From: Myxococcales bacterium
Lineage (GTDB): Bacteria > Myxococcota_A > UBA9160 > SZUA-336
Length of the DNA: 64,000 nt
Direction of reading: 5' to 3'
NCBI GenBank assembly: GCA_013215565.1
Contig: JABSQV010000005.1
Coordinates: forward strand, 1-64,000
Part shown: positions 37,196 through 48,700 of the stretch, piece by piece
How the letters are laid out: every line of letters begins with the position of its first letter
How positions within the stretch are numbered: position 1 is the stretch's first letter
Made by a program: the position numbers and the translations under genes
The notes under the pieces: model-generated
The model's input: only the letters and a program-made list of their open reading frames with translations
What the model was told of the DNA's origin: nothing
The model's database searches: none

Positions 37196-38605
37196 CTAGA
37201 GCAGCAGCCGATCTACCATTCGGGAGAGCTGCTTCAGGTTGCGGCACTCCTCGGCGACGTCGCAATAGGGCAGGTAGCGGTCCATCACGCTGTCCCCAAA
37301 GCCCCAGGCGCCCGGAGCTTCGGGGTTGATCCAGACCACGTTCTTGGCCTTGCGGTGGATTTCCCGGAGGCACCACGCGCGCGGATCGTTGTAGTTGTTG
37401 CGGGCGTCGCCAATGATCACGACCGTGGTCCGGCTGTCGACGGCGGAGAGGAAGTCGCGCCAGAAGACGTGGAAGGCGAAGCCGAAGTTCGAGCGCGTGT
37501 ACACGTTCACGACCCCGCCACCATCGAGCGACTGGTCGATCCCCTGGTAAATGTCGTTGTCGCGCATGACCTGCGTGACCTCACCGAGTTCCGCGACGAA
37601 CACGAAGCTGCGGATCTTGGTGAAGGCCTCCTGCAGGCTGTGGACGAACTGGAGCATAAACCGAGAGACGTTCGCGACCGAACTCGAAACGTCACACAAT
37701 ATGATGAGTTTCGGGCGTTCCTTCTTCCGTTGCTTGAAGATGAGTTCAAACGGAATCCCGCCGTGGGCCATGTTTCGGCGCATCGTTCCCTTGAGGTCGA
37801 ATTTCCCCTTCCGCTGGCGCTTGCGGCGGATCGTGATCACGTTCTTGAGCTTCTGAGCGAGCCGGGCGACGAGCTCCCGCATGCGACGGATGTCTTCCTC
37901 GGTCAGGTTGTAGAAGCTCTTCTCCTGCAGGCTCTCGCGCCGAAACCGCTCTAGGTAGTCGTGGTTCTGTTTGTCGAGTTCCTGCTCGACGAACTGCCGC
38001 ACGGAGCGCCGCACGGCGTCCTGGACCGCCTGCATGAGCCGGCCCAGCTGTTCGAGTTCCTCTTCTCCCATCCCGGCCTCGCGCAGCTGGTCGATCAACT
38101 CCCGCAGATCGCCCCCTGCCCCCTCCAGTCCCATCTGCTCGATCATCCGGCGGCTGAAGAAACCGATCTGGAGCAGGTTCTGGATCCGCTCGATCCCGGT
38201 CTCGTCGGCCGCGTCGCGGATCATCTGCTCCAGCTGATTCGGGTCCATCGAGAGCATCGCCTTGGCCAGATCCGACAGGTCCACGTCCATGTTCTCGAGC
38301 ATCTGCCGCAGCGCCTCGAGCAACTGATCGAGGTCGACGTGATCCGGGAGGCCTCCGGTCGCCTGGCCCAACTGCTCCCGGAGCGCGTCGTGAAAGCCGG
38401 ACCAGTACAGGTCGAACAGCCGATCGTAGGTCGGGATGTCGTCGGAGCGCTTGACCATGGTCGCGCGCAGCGCGTCCTTGAACAGCTCCCGGTCGTCGAG
38501 GCTGAGTTCGTCGAGCGCCGCGAAGGCGTCGAGCGACTCGGCGACCGAGACCCGGACACCGGACTTCCGGAGCAGGTTCGTGAAATCGACGATTTTCTTC
38601 TGCAC
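37196..38605 (-). CDS. VWA domain-containing CoxE-like protein
   Basis: KLIILCDVSSSVANVSRFMLQF MIDAS motif (DxSxS); paired with MoxR ATPase upstream. Confidence 0.88.
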   Translation of the reverse strand: MQKKIVDFTNLLRKSGVRVSVAESLDAFAALDELSLDDRELFKDALRATMVKRSDDIPTYDRLFDLYWSGFHDALREQLGQATGGLPDHVDLDQLLEALRQMLENMDVDLSDLAKAMLSMDPNQLEQMIRDAADETGIERIQNLLQIGFFSRRMIEQMGLEGAGGDLRELIDQLREAGMGEEELEQLGRLMQAVQDAVRRSVRQFVEQELDKQNHDYLERFRRESLQEKSFYNLTEEDIRRMRELVARLAQKLKNVITIRRKRQRKGKFDLKGTMRRNMAHGGIPFELIFKQRKKERPKLIILCDVSSSVANVSRFMLQFVHSLQEAFTKIRSFVFVAELGEVTQVMRDNDIYQGIDQSLDGGGVVNVYTRSNFGFAFHVFWRDFLSAVDSRTTVVIIGDARNNYNDPRAWCLREIHRKAKNVVWINPEAPGAWGFGDSVMDRYLPYCDVAEECRNLKQLSRMVDRLLL

Positions 38606-38616
38606 GGGCTTCGGCC

Positions 38617-39612
38617 CTAGTGAAGGACGCTCTTCCTGGGCGGGGTCCCCGTGGCGGCGGGCTTCTCGCCGGCCTCTGCCTCCGGCCCCGGGCTCTCAGC
38701 GCCCTTCTCCTGGAGCAGCTTCGAGAGTTCCATCTGCGCTTTGTGAATGTCGCCCTCGTACTTGAGGATGATGTTGAGCGTCTCCTCCACGAGCGGCGCT
38801 TCCAGCGTGTCGGCGTTGAGCACCATCAGCGCCCGTGCCCAGTCCAGGGTCTCCGAGATCGAGGGCGCCTTCTTCAGATCGAGCTTCCGGATCGACTGGA
38901 TCAGCTTCACGATGTCTTCCGCCAGCCGCTGCTGGATCCCGTCGACCTTGAGGTTCACGATCGCGAGTTCCTGCTCCTCACCCGGGAAATCGATATAGAG
39001 GTGCAGACAGCGCCGCTTGAGCGCGTCGGTCATCTCGCGGGAGTCGTTCGAGGTCAGGAATACGAGGGGGATGTGCTTGGCCTCCATGGTACCGATCTCG
39101 GGGATGCTCACGGTGTAGTCCGAGAGCACCTCGAGCAGGAAGGCCTCGAACTCCGGGTCGGACTTGTCGACCTCGTCGATCAGGAGTGCAACCCGCTCCT
39201 CCGAGAGGATCCCGCGGAGCAACGGCCGTGGGACGATGAAGCGTTCGCTGAAGAAGACGTCATCCTGCTCTCCGATCCGGGCGGCCGCGTCCTTCAGCGT
39301 GGCGGCATCCCCGATCACCTGCTCGATCTTGTCGCGCAGCATCTGGGTGTAGAGCAACTGCTTCGAGTACTCCCACTCGTAGAGCGCCTTGGACTCGTCG
39401 AGACCCTCGTAACACTGCAGCCGAATCAGCGGGAGCCCCAGCGCGCGCGAAACGGCCCGGCCGAGTTCCGTCTTTCCGACGCCGGCGGGCCCCTCGATCA
39501 GAATGGGCTTCTGCAGCTTGGTCGCCAGGTACACGACCGTCGCGATGTTCTTGCCGCAGATGTAGTCCTGGTCGTGCAGCTTCTTCTCGACGTCTTCCAC
39601 CGAATCGAACAT
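38617..39612 (-). CDS. MoxR family AAA+ ATPase
   Basis: Walker A GPAGVGKTEL, Walker B LLIDEVDKSD, sensor VFLTSNDSREM. Confidence 0.93.
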   Translation of the reverse strand: MFDSVEDVEKKLHDQDYICGKNIATVVYLATKLQKPILIEGPAGVGKTELGRAVSRALGLPLIRLQCYEGLDESKALYEWEYSKQLLYTQMLRDKIEQVIGDAATLKDAAARIGEQDDVFFSERFIVPRPLLRGILSEERVALLIDEVDKSDPEFEAFLLEVLSDYTVSIPEIGTMEAKHIPLVFLTSNDSREMTDALKRRCLHLYIDFPGEEQELAIVNLKVDGIQQRLAEDIVKLIQSIRKLDLKKAPSISETLDWARALMVLNADTLEAPLVEETLNIILKYEGDIHKAQMELSKLLQEKGAESPGPEAEAGEKPAATGTPPRKSVLH

Positions 39613-39655
39613 GGTCTCTCCTCTTCAAGCTCGCGGATCGCGAGATCCCTCCGAG

Positions 39656-40240
39656 CTACGAACTCCGGCCCGCCACCCGCGGACTCCGGGCGGCCGAGCC
39701 GGCTGAAATCTCGAGCAATTCCGCCAGCCAGTCGCGCCGCATCTTCTGATACCGCACTCCGTACTCGACGATCATGCGCCGGTACGGGTCGGCTGCGTCC
39801 TGATCCATCCGCTCCTGGACCCCTTCGAGATCCGCGATCTGCTGGGAGACGCGCCCGAGTTCGACCGCACCCTGCTGCGCCACCTGTTCAGGCCCGAGAT
39901 GGCGAAAGAAGCCACAGCGTTGCAAAAAGGCGTGGCGCCAGTAGAAGTCGTAGCGAACCGGCTCGGCCTCGCCCGAATCCCCGCTGCCGGAGAGCCACTC
40001 GAAGAACGCCGCGTTGCCTGCGGGCGTCACCCGGTACAGGTGCTTGGCCGGGCTCCGGCGTTGGTGCACCACGCGCTTGCGAATCCAGCCTCGTGCCTCG
40101 AGCCGGCCCAGCGACGGGTAGAGCTGGCCGTCGTTCACACCGAAGTGGCGCGAGAAGTTCTCGAGCAGGTACTTCTTGATCGAGTAGCCGTGCGCGGGTG
40201 ACTCGATCAGCACCCCGAGGATGGTGTAATCGATGCTCAT
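39656..40240 (-). CDS. PadR family transcriptional regulator
   Basis: TILGVLIESPAHGYSIKKYL...GQLYPSLGRLEARGWIRKR typical PadR wHTH. Confidence 0.92.
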   Translation of the reverse strand: MSIDYTILGVLIESPAHGYSIKKYLLENFSRHFGVNDGQLYPSLGRLEARGWIRKRVVHQRRSPAKHLYRVTPAGNAAFFEWLSGSGDSGEAEPVRYDFYWRHAFLQRCGFFRHLGPEQVAQQGAVELGRVSQQIADLEGVQERMDQDAADPYRRMIVEYGVRYQKMRRDWLAELLEISAGSAARSPRVAGRSS

Positions 40241-41517
40241 CAGCGCTTCATCAACGAGAGCAGGTGACCCAGCTTCTCGCGTTTGGTCGTGAGGTACCCG
40301 AGATTCTTGTCGTTGGGCATCATCTCGAGCGGAACGCGCTCGACGAACTCCAGCCCGTAGCCCTCGAGGCCGGCCCGCTTCGCGGGGTTGTTCGTGATGT
40401 GGCGCATCTTGCCCACGCCGAGGCTGGACAGAATCTGGGCGCCGACCCCGTAGTCGCGAAGATCAGCCGGGAAGCCCAGTCGCTCGTTGGCCTGCACGGT
40501 GTCGAGACCTTCGTGATCCTGGAGCGCGTAGGCCTTGATCTTGTTCTCGAGCCCGATCCCACGCCCCTCCTGGCGCATGTAGAGGATCACGCCCTTCCCC
40601 TCCGCCGCGATCATCTGCATCGCGGCCGTGAGTTGCTCTCCGCAATCGCAGCGGAGCGAGCCGAAGGCATCGCCGGTCAGGCATTCGCTGTGAACCCGCA
40701 CGAGGGTCGGCTCGTCCGGGTGGATCTCACCCTTGACCAGCGCCACGTGGTCGACGTGATCGATCTCGTTCTTGAAGACGATCGTGCGGAAGCTCCCGTA
40801 CACCGTCGGCAACTCCGCCTCTGCGCCCTTCCAGACCAGCCGCTCGGTGCGAAGCCGATACCTGATCAGGTCCGCGATGGTGAGGACTGCGAGATCGTGT
40901 GTGCGCGAGAACCTCAGGAGATCCGGCATCCGCGCCATCGTGCCGTCATCGTTCATGATCTCGCAGACGATCCCGGCCGGCTCCAGGCCGGCGAGCCGCG
41001 CGAGGTCGACGCTGCCCTCCGTCTGTCCGGTCCGGCGCAGCACCCCGCCCTCCTTGGCCACCAGAGGGAAGACATGCCCCGGCCGCACGAGATCCTTGGG
41101 CCCGCAGTTCCGATCCATTGCGACCGCGATCGTGTGCGCGCGGTCCGCCGCCGAGATCCCGGTCGTGACCCCCTGTCGCGCCTCGATCGAAACCGTGAAC
41201 GCAGTCCCGAACGGGGTCTGATTCTGCGTGTCGGGCACCATCATCGGAAGTTCGAGTTCGCGGGCGCGGGCCTCGGTCAGCCCCAGGCAAATCAGCCCCC
41301 GCCCGTACCTGGCCATGAAGTTCACGGCCTCGGGCGTCACCTTCTCGGCCGCCATGCACAGGTCGCCCTCGTTCTCGCGATCCTCGTCATCGACCAGGAT
41401 CACCAGCCTGCCCGCAGCAATGTCCGCGAGCACGGACTCCACGTGCGCGATCAGATCCTCGCGGCAGACCGGGTCTCGAGCGCTTGCATCACCGGAGTGA
41501 GCGGAGGGGCGTGTCAT
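40240..41517 (-). CDS. ribBA: bifunctional 3,4-dihydroxy-2-butanone-4-phosphate synthase / GTP cyclohydrolase II
   Basis: [11 protein letters not shown] and [15 protein letters not shown] (RibB); [18 protein letters not shown] and [11 protein letters not shown] (RibA). Confidence 0.97.
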   Translation of the reverse strand: MTRPSAHSGDASARDPVCREDLIAHVESVLADIAAGRLVILVDDEDRENEGDLCMAAEKVTPEAVNFMARYGRGLICLGLTEARARELELPMMVPDTQNQTPFGTAFTVSIEARQGVTTGISAADRAHTIAVAMDRNCGPKDLVRPGHVFPLVAKEGGVLRRTGQTEGSVDLARLAGLEPAGIVCEIMNDDGTMARMPDLLRFSRTHDLAVLTIADLIRYRLRTERLVWKGAEAELPTVYGSFRTIVFKNEIDHVDHVALVKGEIHPDEPTLVRVHSECLTGDAFGSLRCDCGEQLTAAMQMIAAEGKGVILYMRQEGRGIGLENKIKAYALQDHEGLDTVQANERLGFPADLRDYGVGAQILSSLGVGKMRHITNNPAKRAGLEGYGLEFVERVPLEMMPNDKNLGYLTTKREKLGHLLSLMKR

Positions 41518-41591
41518 CTGGGTCGGGTCGCTCCCGGCCCCGGGGAACCAGCGGGCGCGCCAGCGCGGCCTCGACGCCTCGATCCGGGGCC

Positions 41592-41616
41592 CCCCTACCT
41601 ACCTACTAGGTAGGGG
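41592..41616. promoter_or_regulatory. palindromic candidate operator at the ribBA-padR-moxR-vwa promoter
   Basis: CCCCTACCTA-CCTAC-TAGGTAGGGG, perfect 10-bp arms; lies just downstream of the predicted -10. Confidence 0.55.
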
Positions 41617-41625
41617 TCGAGCGCG

Positions 41626-41654
41626 ACCGTACCAGCGGCGCCGGGGGCTGTCAA
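41626..41654 (-). promoter_or_regulatory. predicted promoter for ribBA operon
   Basis: Minus strand TTGACA (41654-41649), 17 nt spacer, TACGGT (41631-41626). Confidence 0.45.
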
Positions 41655-41677
41655 ATCCGCCCACCGCGGCCAACCTT

Positions 41678-41725
41678 CCGGAAATCGGGGCCTTCGCACA
41701 CCGGGAAATCGGGGCCTTCCGCACC
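41678..41725. repeat. tandem intergenic direct repeat, period 24 bp
   Basis: GGAAATCGGGGCCTTC(C)GCAC at 41680 and 41704. Confidence 0.85.
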
Positions 41726-41759
41726 CCGGCCGCTCGCGCGCGACGCGTCGCAGGCGGCG

Positions 41760-42434
41760 TCAGACGGACGAGTTCGGCGGCTTGGAGTCGAAGTGCCGCA
41801 TTACGCCCAGGATCAGGTCCTCGCGCGTAATCCCAAAGTTGCGGCCGAAGTCGTGAAGCTGCTCGAGATTCCGGTAGAGCGCCGAGAGCAGTTCGGTCAG
41901 GGTCTGTTGGACCCCCTCGCCCGTGATCGCGATGGCCGGAATCGTCGGAATCCCCGTCGCCGCCCAGGACTCGCGGATATCGGCCAGCGGCTTCACGTCG
42001 TCGAGGTCTCGCTTGTTGAACTGCAGCACTTTCGGAAGCCGGTCGAAATCGACTCCGTTGGCCCGCAGATTCGACTCCAGGTCCCGATACGAGAAGGCGT
42101 TCCCGGCCGCCGCGCGGCGCTGCGAATCCGCAATGAAGGCGACCGCGTCGGCCCCTGCCAGCACCACCTTCCGGGTGGCCCGATGCACCACCTGCCCGGG
42201 CACCGTGAAGAGCTTTAGCTTGATCCGGAAGTCCCCCTCCCCGAACTCGACCGGCAGGAAGTCGAAGTAGAGGGTCCGGTCGTTCTGGGTGTCGAGCGAG
42301 ACCATCTCGCCCCGCGTGTGATGCGGCAACTGGGCGTGGATCTGCTGCAGGTTGGTCGTCTTTCCGGACAGAGCCGGGCCGTAGTAGACGATTTTGAGCG
42401 TGATCTCACGCTGTTCGAGATTGAGCTGTGGCAC
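41760..42434 (-). CDS. MglA-like small Ras/Arf-type GTPase
   Basis: KIVYYGPALSGKTTNLQQIHAQL P-loop, FTVPGQVVHRATRKVVLAGADAVAFIADSQ, LQFNKRDLDD. Confidence 0.88.
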   Translation of the reverse strand: MPQLNLEQREITLKIVYYGPALSGKTTNLQQIHAQLPHHTRGEMVSLDTQNDRTLYFDFLPVEFGEGDFRIKLKLFTVPGQVVHRATRKVVLAGADAVAFIADSQRRAAAGNAFSYRDLESNLRANGVDFDRLPKVLQFNKRDLDDVKPLADIRESWAATGIPTIPAIAITGEGVQQTLTELLSALYRNLEQLHDFGRNFGITREDLILGVMRHFDSKPPNSSV

Positions 42435-42497
42435 GGGCGCCTCGTTCGCTTCCCTGATATCGGCGCGGGCGCAGCCGCCCCTTAGGGCGCCCGCCGG

Positions 42498-43502
42498 CTA
42501 GTCGCCCCGGGCATCGAGAAAACTGCGCAGCAGTTCGCGGGCCGCACGCGGCGGCGCCTGGGTCCGGGACTCGACCCGCTCCAGCACCCCGGGGAGCTTC
42601 GCGGACACGCGGGGATCCTGACGGAAGGCCTCGCCAAGGCCCTGCTCGAGCAGCGCCCAGAGCCAGGCCCGTGCCTGCTTCAGCCGGCGCGCCTCGAACT
42701 CGCCCGAACTCTGGAGCGCCTCGCGGTGCTTCAGCACCGCGCCCCAGAACTCCCGAATCCCGGTCCCTTCAAGCGCGCTGGTACAGATCACAGGAGGCGA
42801 CCACGATGCACTGCGCGGGCGCAGCAGGTGCAGGGCCGAGGTGTAGTCCGCACGCGCCCGCTCGGCTGCCCGGGCCTGGTCGCCGTCCGCCTTGTTCACG
42901 AGCAGCGCGTCGGCGAGTTCGACGACCCCCTTCTTGATGCCCTGGAGTTCGTCTCCGGCGCCCGGCTGCAGCAGCAGCGCAAAGAAGTCGACCATCGACG
43001 CGACCTCGGTCTCCGACTGCCCGACCCCGACCGTCTCGATCAGGACCACGTCGTAGCCGGCGGCCTCGCAGACCAGCGTGGCCTCGCGGGTGCGGTGCGC
43101 GACACCGCCGAGCGTACCCCCCGAGGGCGTGGGTCGAATGAAGGCGCGCTCGTCCTGGGAGAGCCGGCCCATCCGGGTCTTGTCACCCAGGATGCTCCCG
43201 CCCGTGACTGGGCTCGACGGGTCGACAGCCAGTACCGCAACGCGGTGGTCCTGCTCGATCAGATGCAGCCCGAGCGCCTCGATCCACGAGCTCTTGCCTA
43301 CGCCGGGCGGCCCACTCACGCCCACGCGCAGCCCGCCCCCGCTGTGCGACACCAGCAACTCGAGCAGGTCGAGCCCCTGCTCGAAGTCGGCCGCGCGGCG
43401 GCTCTCGAGCAGCGTGATCGCCTTCGCGACCGCGCGGCGGTCGCCCGACTGGACCCCGCGGGCCAGTTCGGCTGCCGGCGGAGCGACCGCGCGCGAACTC
43501 AC
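42498..43502 (-). CDS. meaB: methylmalonyl-CoA mutase-associated GTPase MeaB
   Basis: [61 protein letters not shown]. Confidence 0.93.
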   Translation of the reverse strand: MSSRAVAPPAAELARGVQSGDRRAVAKAITLLESRRAADFEQGLDLLELLVSHSGGGLRVGVSGPPGVGKSSWIEALGLHLIEQDHRVAVLAVDPSSPVTGGSILGDKTRMGRLSQDERAFIRPTPSGGTLGGVAHRTREATLVCEAAGYDVVLIETVGVGQSETEVASMVDFFALLLQPGAGDELQGIKKGVVELADALLVNKADGDQARAAERARADYTSALHLLRPRSASWSPPVICTSALEGTGIREFWGAVLKHREALQSSGEFEARRLKQARAWLWALLEQGLGEAFRQDPRVSAKLPGVLERVESRTQAPPRAARELLRSFLDARGD

Positions 43503-45643
43503 CGGCCGCGAATCGCCTCGAGCACTCCGGCCGCCGCATCCGGCACGGCCGTCCCGGGACCGAAGACGCGCGAAACCCCGCTCTGTTCGAGGAATTCGTA
43601 GTCCTTCGGGGGCACCACCCCGCCGACGATCACCACCACGTCACCGGCACCGGCGGCAGCGAGTTCGGCGATGAGCGCCGGGACCAGGGTCTTGTGACCG
43701 CCCGCCTGGGTCGAGACCCCAACCGCGTGCGCGTCGTTCTCGATCGCCTGCCGGGCCGCTTCGGCCGGAGTCTGGAACAGCGGACCGATATCCACGTCGA
43801 AGCCGATATCCGCAAACGCCGTTGCAATGACCTTCATACCGCGGTCGTGGCCGTCCTGGCCGAGCTTGACCACCAGCATCCGCGGCCGTCGGCCCTCCTC
43901 CTGCTCGAAGGCCTCGACCTCCGCGCGAACCTCATCGAGTCCTCCGTCATCTCCGAAGGCGCCCCCATAGACGCCCGACACGACGCGGGTGTCGGCGCGA
44001 TGCCGTCCGACGACCTGCTCGATCGCGCTCGAGATCTCGCCCACGCTGGCGCGCACCCGCACGGCCTCGATGGCAGTCTCGAGGAGGTTTCCGGCGCCAC
44101 TGCGCATGACCTCGGTCAGGGCGTCGAGGCGCGCCTGCACTTCTGCCTCGTCCCGGCCGGCCCGCACCTTGCGCAGCCGCTCGACCTGGCTGCGGCGAAC
44201 CTCGGTATTGTCGATGTCGAGGACATCGATCGGCGCCTCCTCGGCGAGCCGGTACTTGTTGACCCCCACGATCACGTCGGCTCCCCGGTCGATGCGCGCC
44301 TGGCGCCGGGCCGCGGCTTCCTCGATGCGAAGCTTGGGCATGCCCTCGCTGATCGCGCGCGTCATCCCCCCGAGGGCCTCGACCTCGTCGATCAGCTTCT
44401 GCGCTTCTGCGGCCAGGCTGTGCGTCAGCGACTCCATGAAGTAGGAGCCCCCGAAGGGATCGACCACGTTCGGAATCCCGGTCTCCTCCTGCAGAATCAG
44501 CTGGGTGTTGCGCGCGATCCGGGCGGTGTCGTCGGTGGGCAGGCTCACGGCCTCGTCCATGGCGTTGGTGTGGAGCGACTGCGTGCCCCCGAACACGGCC
44601 GCCATGGCCTCGATCGTGGTGCGGACCACGTTGTTCATCGGGTCCTGCATGGTCAGGCTCCACCCGGAGGTCTGACAGTGGGTGCGCAGCAGAGAGGAAC
44701 GCGGATCCTCGGGGCTGAACTGCTGCATGAGCTTCGCCCAGAGCAGGCGTGCGGCCCGGAGCTTCGCGACCTCCACGTAGAAGTTCATGCCGATCGCGAA
44801 GAAGAACGAGAGCCGGGGGGCGAAGGCGTCTACGTCGAGCCCCTTCGAGAGCGCGGCGCGCACGTAGTCGAGCCCGTCCGCGAGCGTGAACCCGAGTTCA
44901 AGCGTCGCGTTCGCTCCGGCTTCCTGCATGTGGTAGCCCGAGATCGAAATCGAGTTGAACCGCGGCATGTGCTTCGCCGTGTACTCGATGATGTCCGCGA
45001 CGATCCGCATGCTCGGCTCGGGCGGATAGATGTAGGTGTTGCGAACCATGAACTCCTTGAGGATGTCGTTCTGGATCGTCCCCGAGAGCTTCTCGGGCGC
45101 GACGCCCTGCTCCTCGGCGGCCACGATGTAGCTGGCCAGCACGGGAAGCACGGCCCCGTTCATGGTCATCGAAACGGACATCCGGTCGAGCGGAATGCCC
45201 CCGAACAGGATCTTCATGTCTTCGACGGAGTCGATCGCGACCCCGGCCTTGCCGACGTCCCCTTCGACGCGCTCGTGGTCCGAGTCGTAGCCGCGGTGAG
45301 TCGCCAGATCGAACGCGACCGAGAGCCCGGTCTGTCCGGCCTCGAGATTGCGCCGGTAGAACGCGTTCGACTCTTCCGCGGTCGAGTAGCCCGCGTACTG
45401 CCGAATCGTCCAGGGGCGTTTCGTGTACATGCTGGCGCGCGGGCCCCGCAGATACGGGAACAGACCCGGCACGCTGTCGGTGAACTCAAGCCGGTCGAGG
45501 TCGCGGGCGGTGTAGAGCGGCTTGAGCTTCATGCCCTCCGGGGTCTCATGCGAGAGCTCCGCGGGATCAGCCCCTCGCAGTTCCTTCTGGACCAGCGCCT
45601 CCCACGCCTCCAGGTCCGCCGCACCCCTGCCGTCGTCTGCCAC
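43499..45643 (-). CDS. methylmalonyl-CoA mutase (single-chain, with B12-binding domain)
   Basis: [52 protein letters not shown]-terminal [15 protein letters not shown] (DxHxxG). Confidence 0.96.
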   Translation of the reverse strand: MADDGRGAADLEAWEALVQKELRGADPAELSHETPEGMKLKPLYTARDLDRLEFTDSVPGLFPYLRGPRASMYTKRPWTIRQYAGYSTAEESNAFYRRNLEAGQTGLSVAFDLATHRGYDSDHERVEGDVGKAGVAIDSVEDMKILFGGIPLDRMSVSMTMNGAVLPVLASYIVAAEEQGVAPEKLSGTIQNDILKEFMVRNTYIYPPEPSMRIVADIIEYTAKHMPRFNSISISGYHMQEAGANATLELGFTLADGLDYVRAALSKGLDVDAFAPRLSFFFAIGMNFYVEVAKLRAARLLWAKLMQQFSPEDPRSSLLRTHCQTSGWSLTMQDPMNNVVRTTIEAMAAVFGGTQSLHTNAMDEAVSLPTDDTARIARNTQLILQEETGIPNVVDPFGGSYFMESLTHSLAAEAQKLIDEVEALGGMTRAISEGMPKLRIEEAAARRQARIDRGADVIVGVNKYRLAEEAPIDVLDIDNTEVRRSQVERLRKVRAGRDEAEVQARLDALTEVMRSGAGNLLETAIEAVRVRASVGEISSAIEQVVGRHRADTRVVSGVYGGAFGDDGGLDEVRAEVEAFEQEEGRRPRMLVVKLGQDGHDRGMKVIATAFADIGFDVDIGPLFQTPAEAARQAIENDAHAVGVSTQAGGHKTLVPALIAELAAAGAGDVVVIVGGVVPPKDYEFLEQSGVSRVFGPGTAVPDAAAGVLEAIRGR

Positions 45644-45708
45644 TCCGACCTCCTTCGTCGCGCCTCACACAGACCCCGCGGCGCAGTTTAGCCCGGACCC
45701 GACCGCCC

Positions 45709-48700
45709 TCACATCGCCCGGCGGTAGCGCCCGCCGACCTCGAAGAGCGCCTCGGTGATCTGCCCCAGACTGGCCCGCCGCGTGGTTTCGAGCAACTCGG
45801 CCAGCAGGTTCCCGCCCGCGGTCGCGACCTCCTGGAGCCGCTGCAGAGCCGGGCCCACGGCATCGGCGTTCCGGGCCTGGAAGCACTCCAGATTCTCGAG
45901 CTGGCTGCGCCTCTCCGCATCCGTAGCCCGGATCAGTTCCGGGGCCATGGGCGCCTCACTGGGCTCGGGATTCTGGAAGGTATTGACGCCGATCACGGGA
46001 ACCTCGCCCGAGTGTTTGCCCCGCTCGTAGAGCAGGCTCTCGTCCTGGATCCGGCCGCGCTGATACATCGTCTCCATCGCCCCGAGAACGCCCCCCCGTT
46101 CGGAAAGCCGCTCGAACTCCTCGAGCACGGCCTCCTCGACCTGATCCGTGAGCGCCTCGATCGCGTAGGAGCCCTGCAACGGGTTCTCGCTGCGCGACTG
46201 ACCGAACTCCCGGCCCAGGATCAACTGGATCGCGAGCGCCCGCCGAACCGACGCCTCGGTCGGGGTCGTCACCGCCTCGTCATAGGCGTTCGTGTGCAGG
46301 CTGTTGCATTGGTCGTCCAGCGCCGCGAGCGCCTGGATCGTGGTCCGGATGTCGTTGAACGCCATCTCCTGTGTGTGAAGGGAGCGCCCCGACGTCTGAA
46401 CGTGATACTTGAGCTTCTGGGAGCGCTCGCCGGCCCCGTAGCGGTCACGCATCGCGATCGCCCAGATGCGGCGGGCCACGCGGCCGATCACGGAGTATTC
46501 CGGGTCGAGACCGCTCGAGAAGAAGAACGAAAAGTTGGGCGCGAACTCGTCCACGGCCATGCCCTCGGCCAGGTAGTACTCGCAGTAGGTCAGGCCGTTC
46601 GCCAGGGTGAAGGCGAGCTGGGAGATCGGGTTCGCACCCGCCTCGGCGATGTGATAGCCCGAGACCGAGACCGAATAGAAGTTCCGGACGTCGTGATCGA
46701 CGAAGAAGCGCTGCACGTCCCGCATCATCCGGAGCGCGAACTCGGTCGAGAAGATGCATGTGTTCTGGGCCTGATCCTCCTTCAGGATGTCTGCCTGAAC
46801 GGTTCCGCGGACGCTGCGTAGCACCTCGGTGCGAATCCGCTCGTAGACCTCGGGCGCGACCAGTTCGTCCCCCGCAATCCCGAGCAGGCCCAGGCCCGTC
46901 CCGTCGTGTCCCTCTGGGAGTGGACCGGCGAATTCCGGGCAGCGGCGCGCCCGGATCGCGGCCCGCGCACGCTCGAGTTCTCCGGTCTCGCGCAGATGGC
47001 GCTCGACGCGCTGGTCGATCGCGGCGTTCAGAAAGAAGGCCAGTACGACGGGCGCGGGCCCATTGATCGTCATCGAGACCGAGGTCGCGGGGTCGCAGAG
47101 GTCGAAGCCGGAGTAGAGTTTCTTGGCGTCGTCGACGGTGCAGACCGAGACGCCCGAGGTACCGACCTTGCCCCAGATGTCGGGGCGGGGGTGCGGATCG
47201 CGCCCGTACAGCGTCACGCTGTCGAAGGCCGTCGAGAGTCGCACCGCCGGCTGCCCCCGCGAGAGCAAATGAAAGCGCCGGTTGGTCCGCTCCGGCGTTC
47301 CCTCGCCGGCGAACATCCGGGCCGGGTCCTCCTCGCGGCGCGCGAAGGGGAAGACCCCGCCGGTGAACGGGAACGACCCCGGGGGCCCCTCGCGCCCTAG
47401 GTAGCGGACGAGTTCCCCCCACTCGTCGGCTGCGGGCAACGCGACCCGCGGGAGCGCCAGTCCCGATTGAGTCCGGGTCCGGTTCTCGACCTCGATCTCG
47501 CGGTCTCGAACCCGGTAGGACTGCGATGTAGCCGCATAGCGATCGCGCAACTCCGCCCAGCCGGCGACTGCCTCACGAGTTCCGGACTCGAGCCGGGCCA
47601 GCGCCAGGTCGTAGCGGCGCCGCAACTCGCTCACCGCCTCGTTCGGAGCAGCGGCCCGGCCCGCACCCGAGTCGTAGGAGGTCAGGCGCTCGGGGGGCTC
47701 GTCACCGAGCGCACGGAGCGCACGGCCCAGCGCGTAGCCCTCGCGCGCGATTTCCGCCTGCTCGGCGCTGCGGCGGTGATAGGCGCGAACCTGCTCCGCG
47801 ATCTCGCCCAGGTAGCGCGCTCGGGCCTCGGGGATCAAAGGTGCCGGCCGCAGCGCCTCGGTGGGAGGAAGGACGCGTCGCGGGTACTCAGGAAAGCCCG
47901 CCTCTGCAATCCGGGCGAGCAGGGCCTGAAACAGTCGATCGGTCCCGGGATCTGCAAAGCGGCTCGCGATGGTGGCAAAGACCGGAACATCGTCGGGGGC
48001 CCGCGCGTCCGTGGGGTGGTCGCGCCGCCACTGGCGCGAGACCGCGCGCAGCGCATCCGGGCCGCCGCGCCGGTCGTACTTGTTGAGCACGACCAGTTCA
48101 GCGAGGTCGAGCATGTCGATCTTCTCGAGCTGCGAGGCGGCCCCGAACTCGGGCGTCATGACGTAGACGGAAAGGTCCCCGAGGTCGACGATCTCGGAGT
48201 CGCTCTGACCGATGCCGGCCGTCTCGACGATCACGAGGTCGTAGCCGGCACCCTGCAGCACCGCGATCGCGTCCGACACTGCGCGCGAAAGCGCCAGATG
48301 CGCCTGCCGCGTCGCCAGCGAACGCATGAACACGCCCGGACCGTAGATCGAGTTCATGCGCAGCCGATCTCCGAGCAGCGCACCGCCGCTCCGCCGCCGC
48401 GAGGGATCGATGCTCAGGATCCCGACCGAGCGGCCCGGGAACTCGCGCCGGTAGCGGCGGACGATCTCGTCGACCAGGCTGGACTTCCCGGCCCCGCCGG
48501 TCCCCGTGAAACCGACCACCGGCGCACGCGGGCTGCGCCGGCGCGCCTCCAGCCGTGACCGGATCCTGCCCCGCAGCGCAGCCGCAGGATCGACGCGGGC
48601 CTCGAACCAGCTGATCAACCGGCCGACAGCCGCCGGATTCTCGACGGACAGTCGTTCGATCTCGGACTCGGGCGCCGCGTGTGTGCGGCCCGTACACTCC

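Noticed and set aside
41518-41760. FMN riboswitch upstream of ribBA
   Set aside because: I could not find the conserved RFN-element segments; the region has a palindrome and direct repeats instead. A cmsearch with the FMN riboswitch model would settle it.
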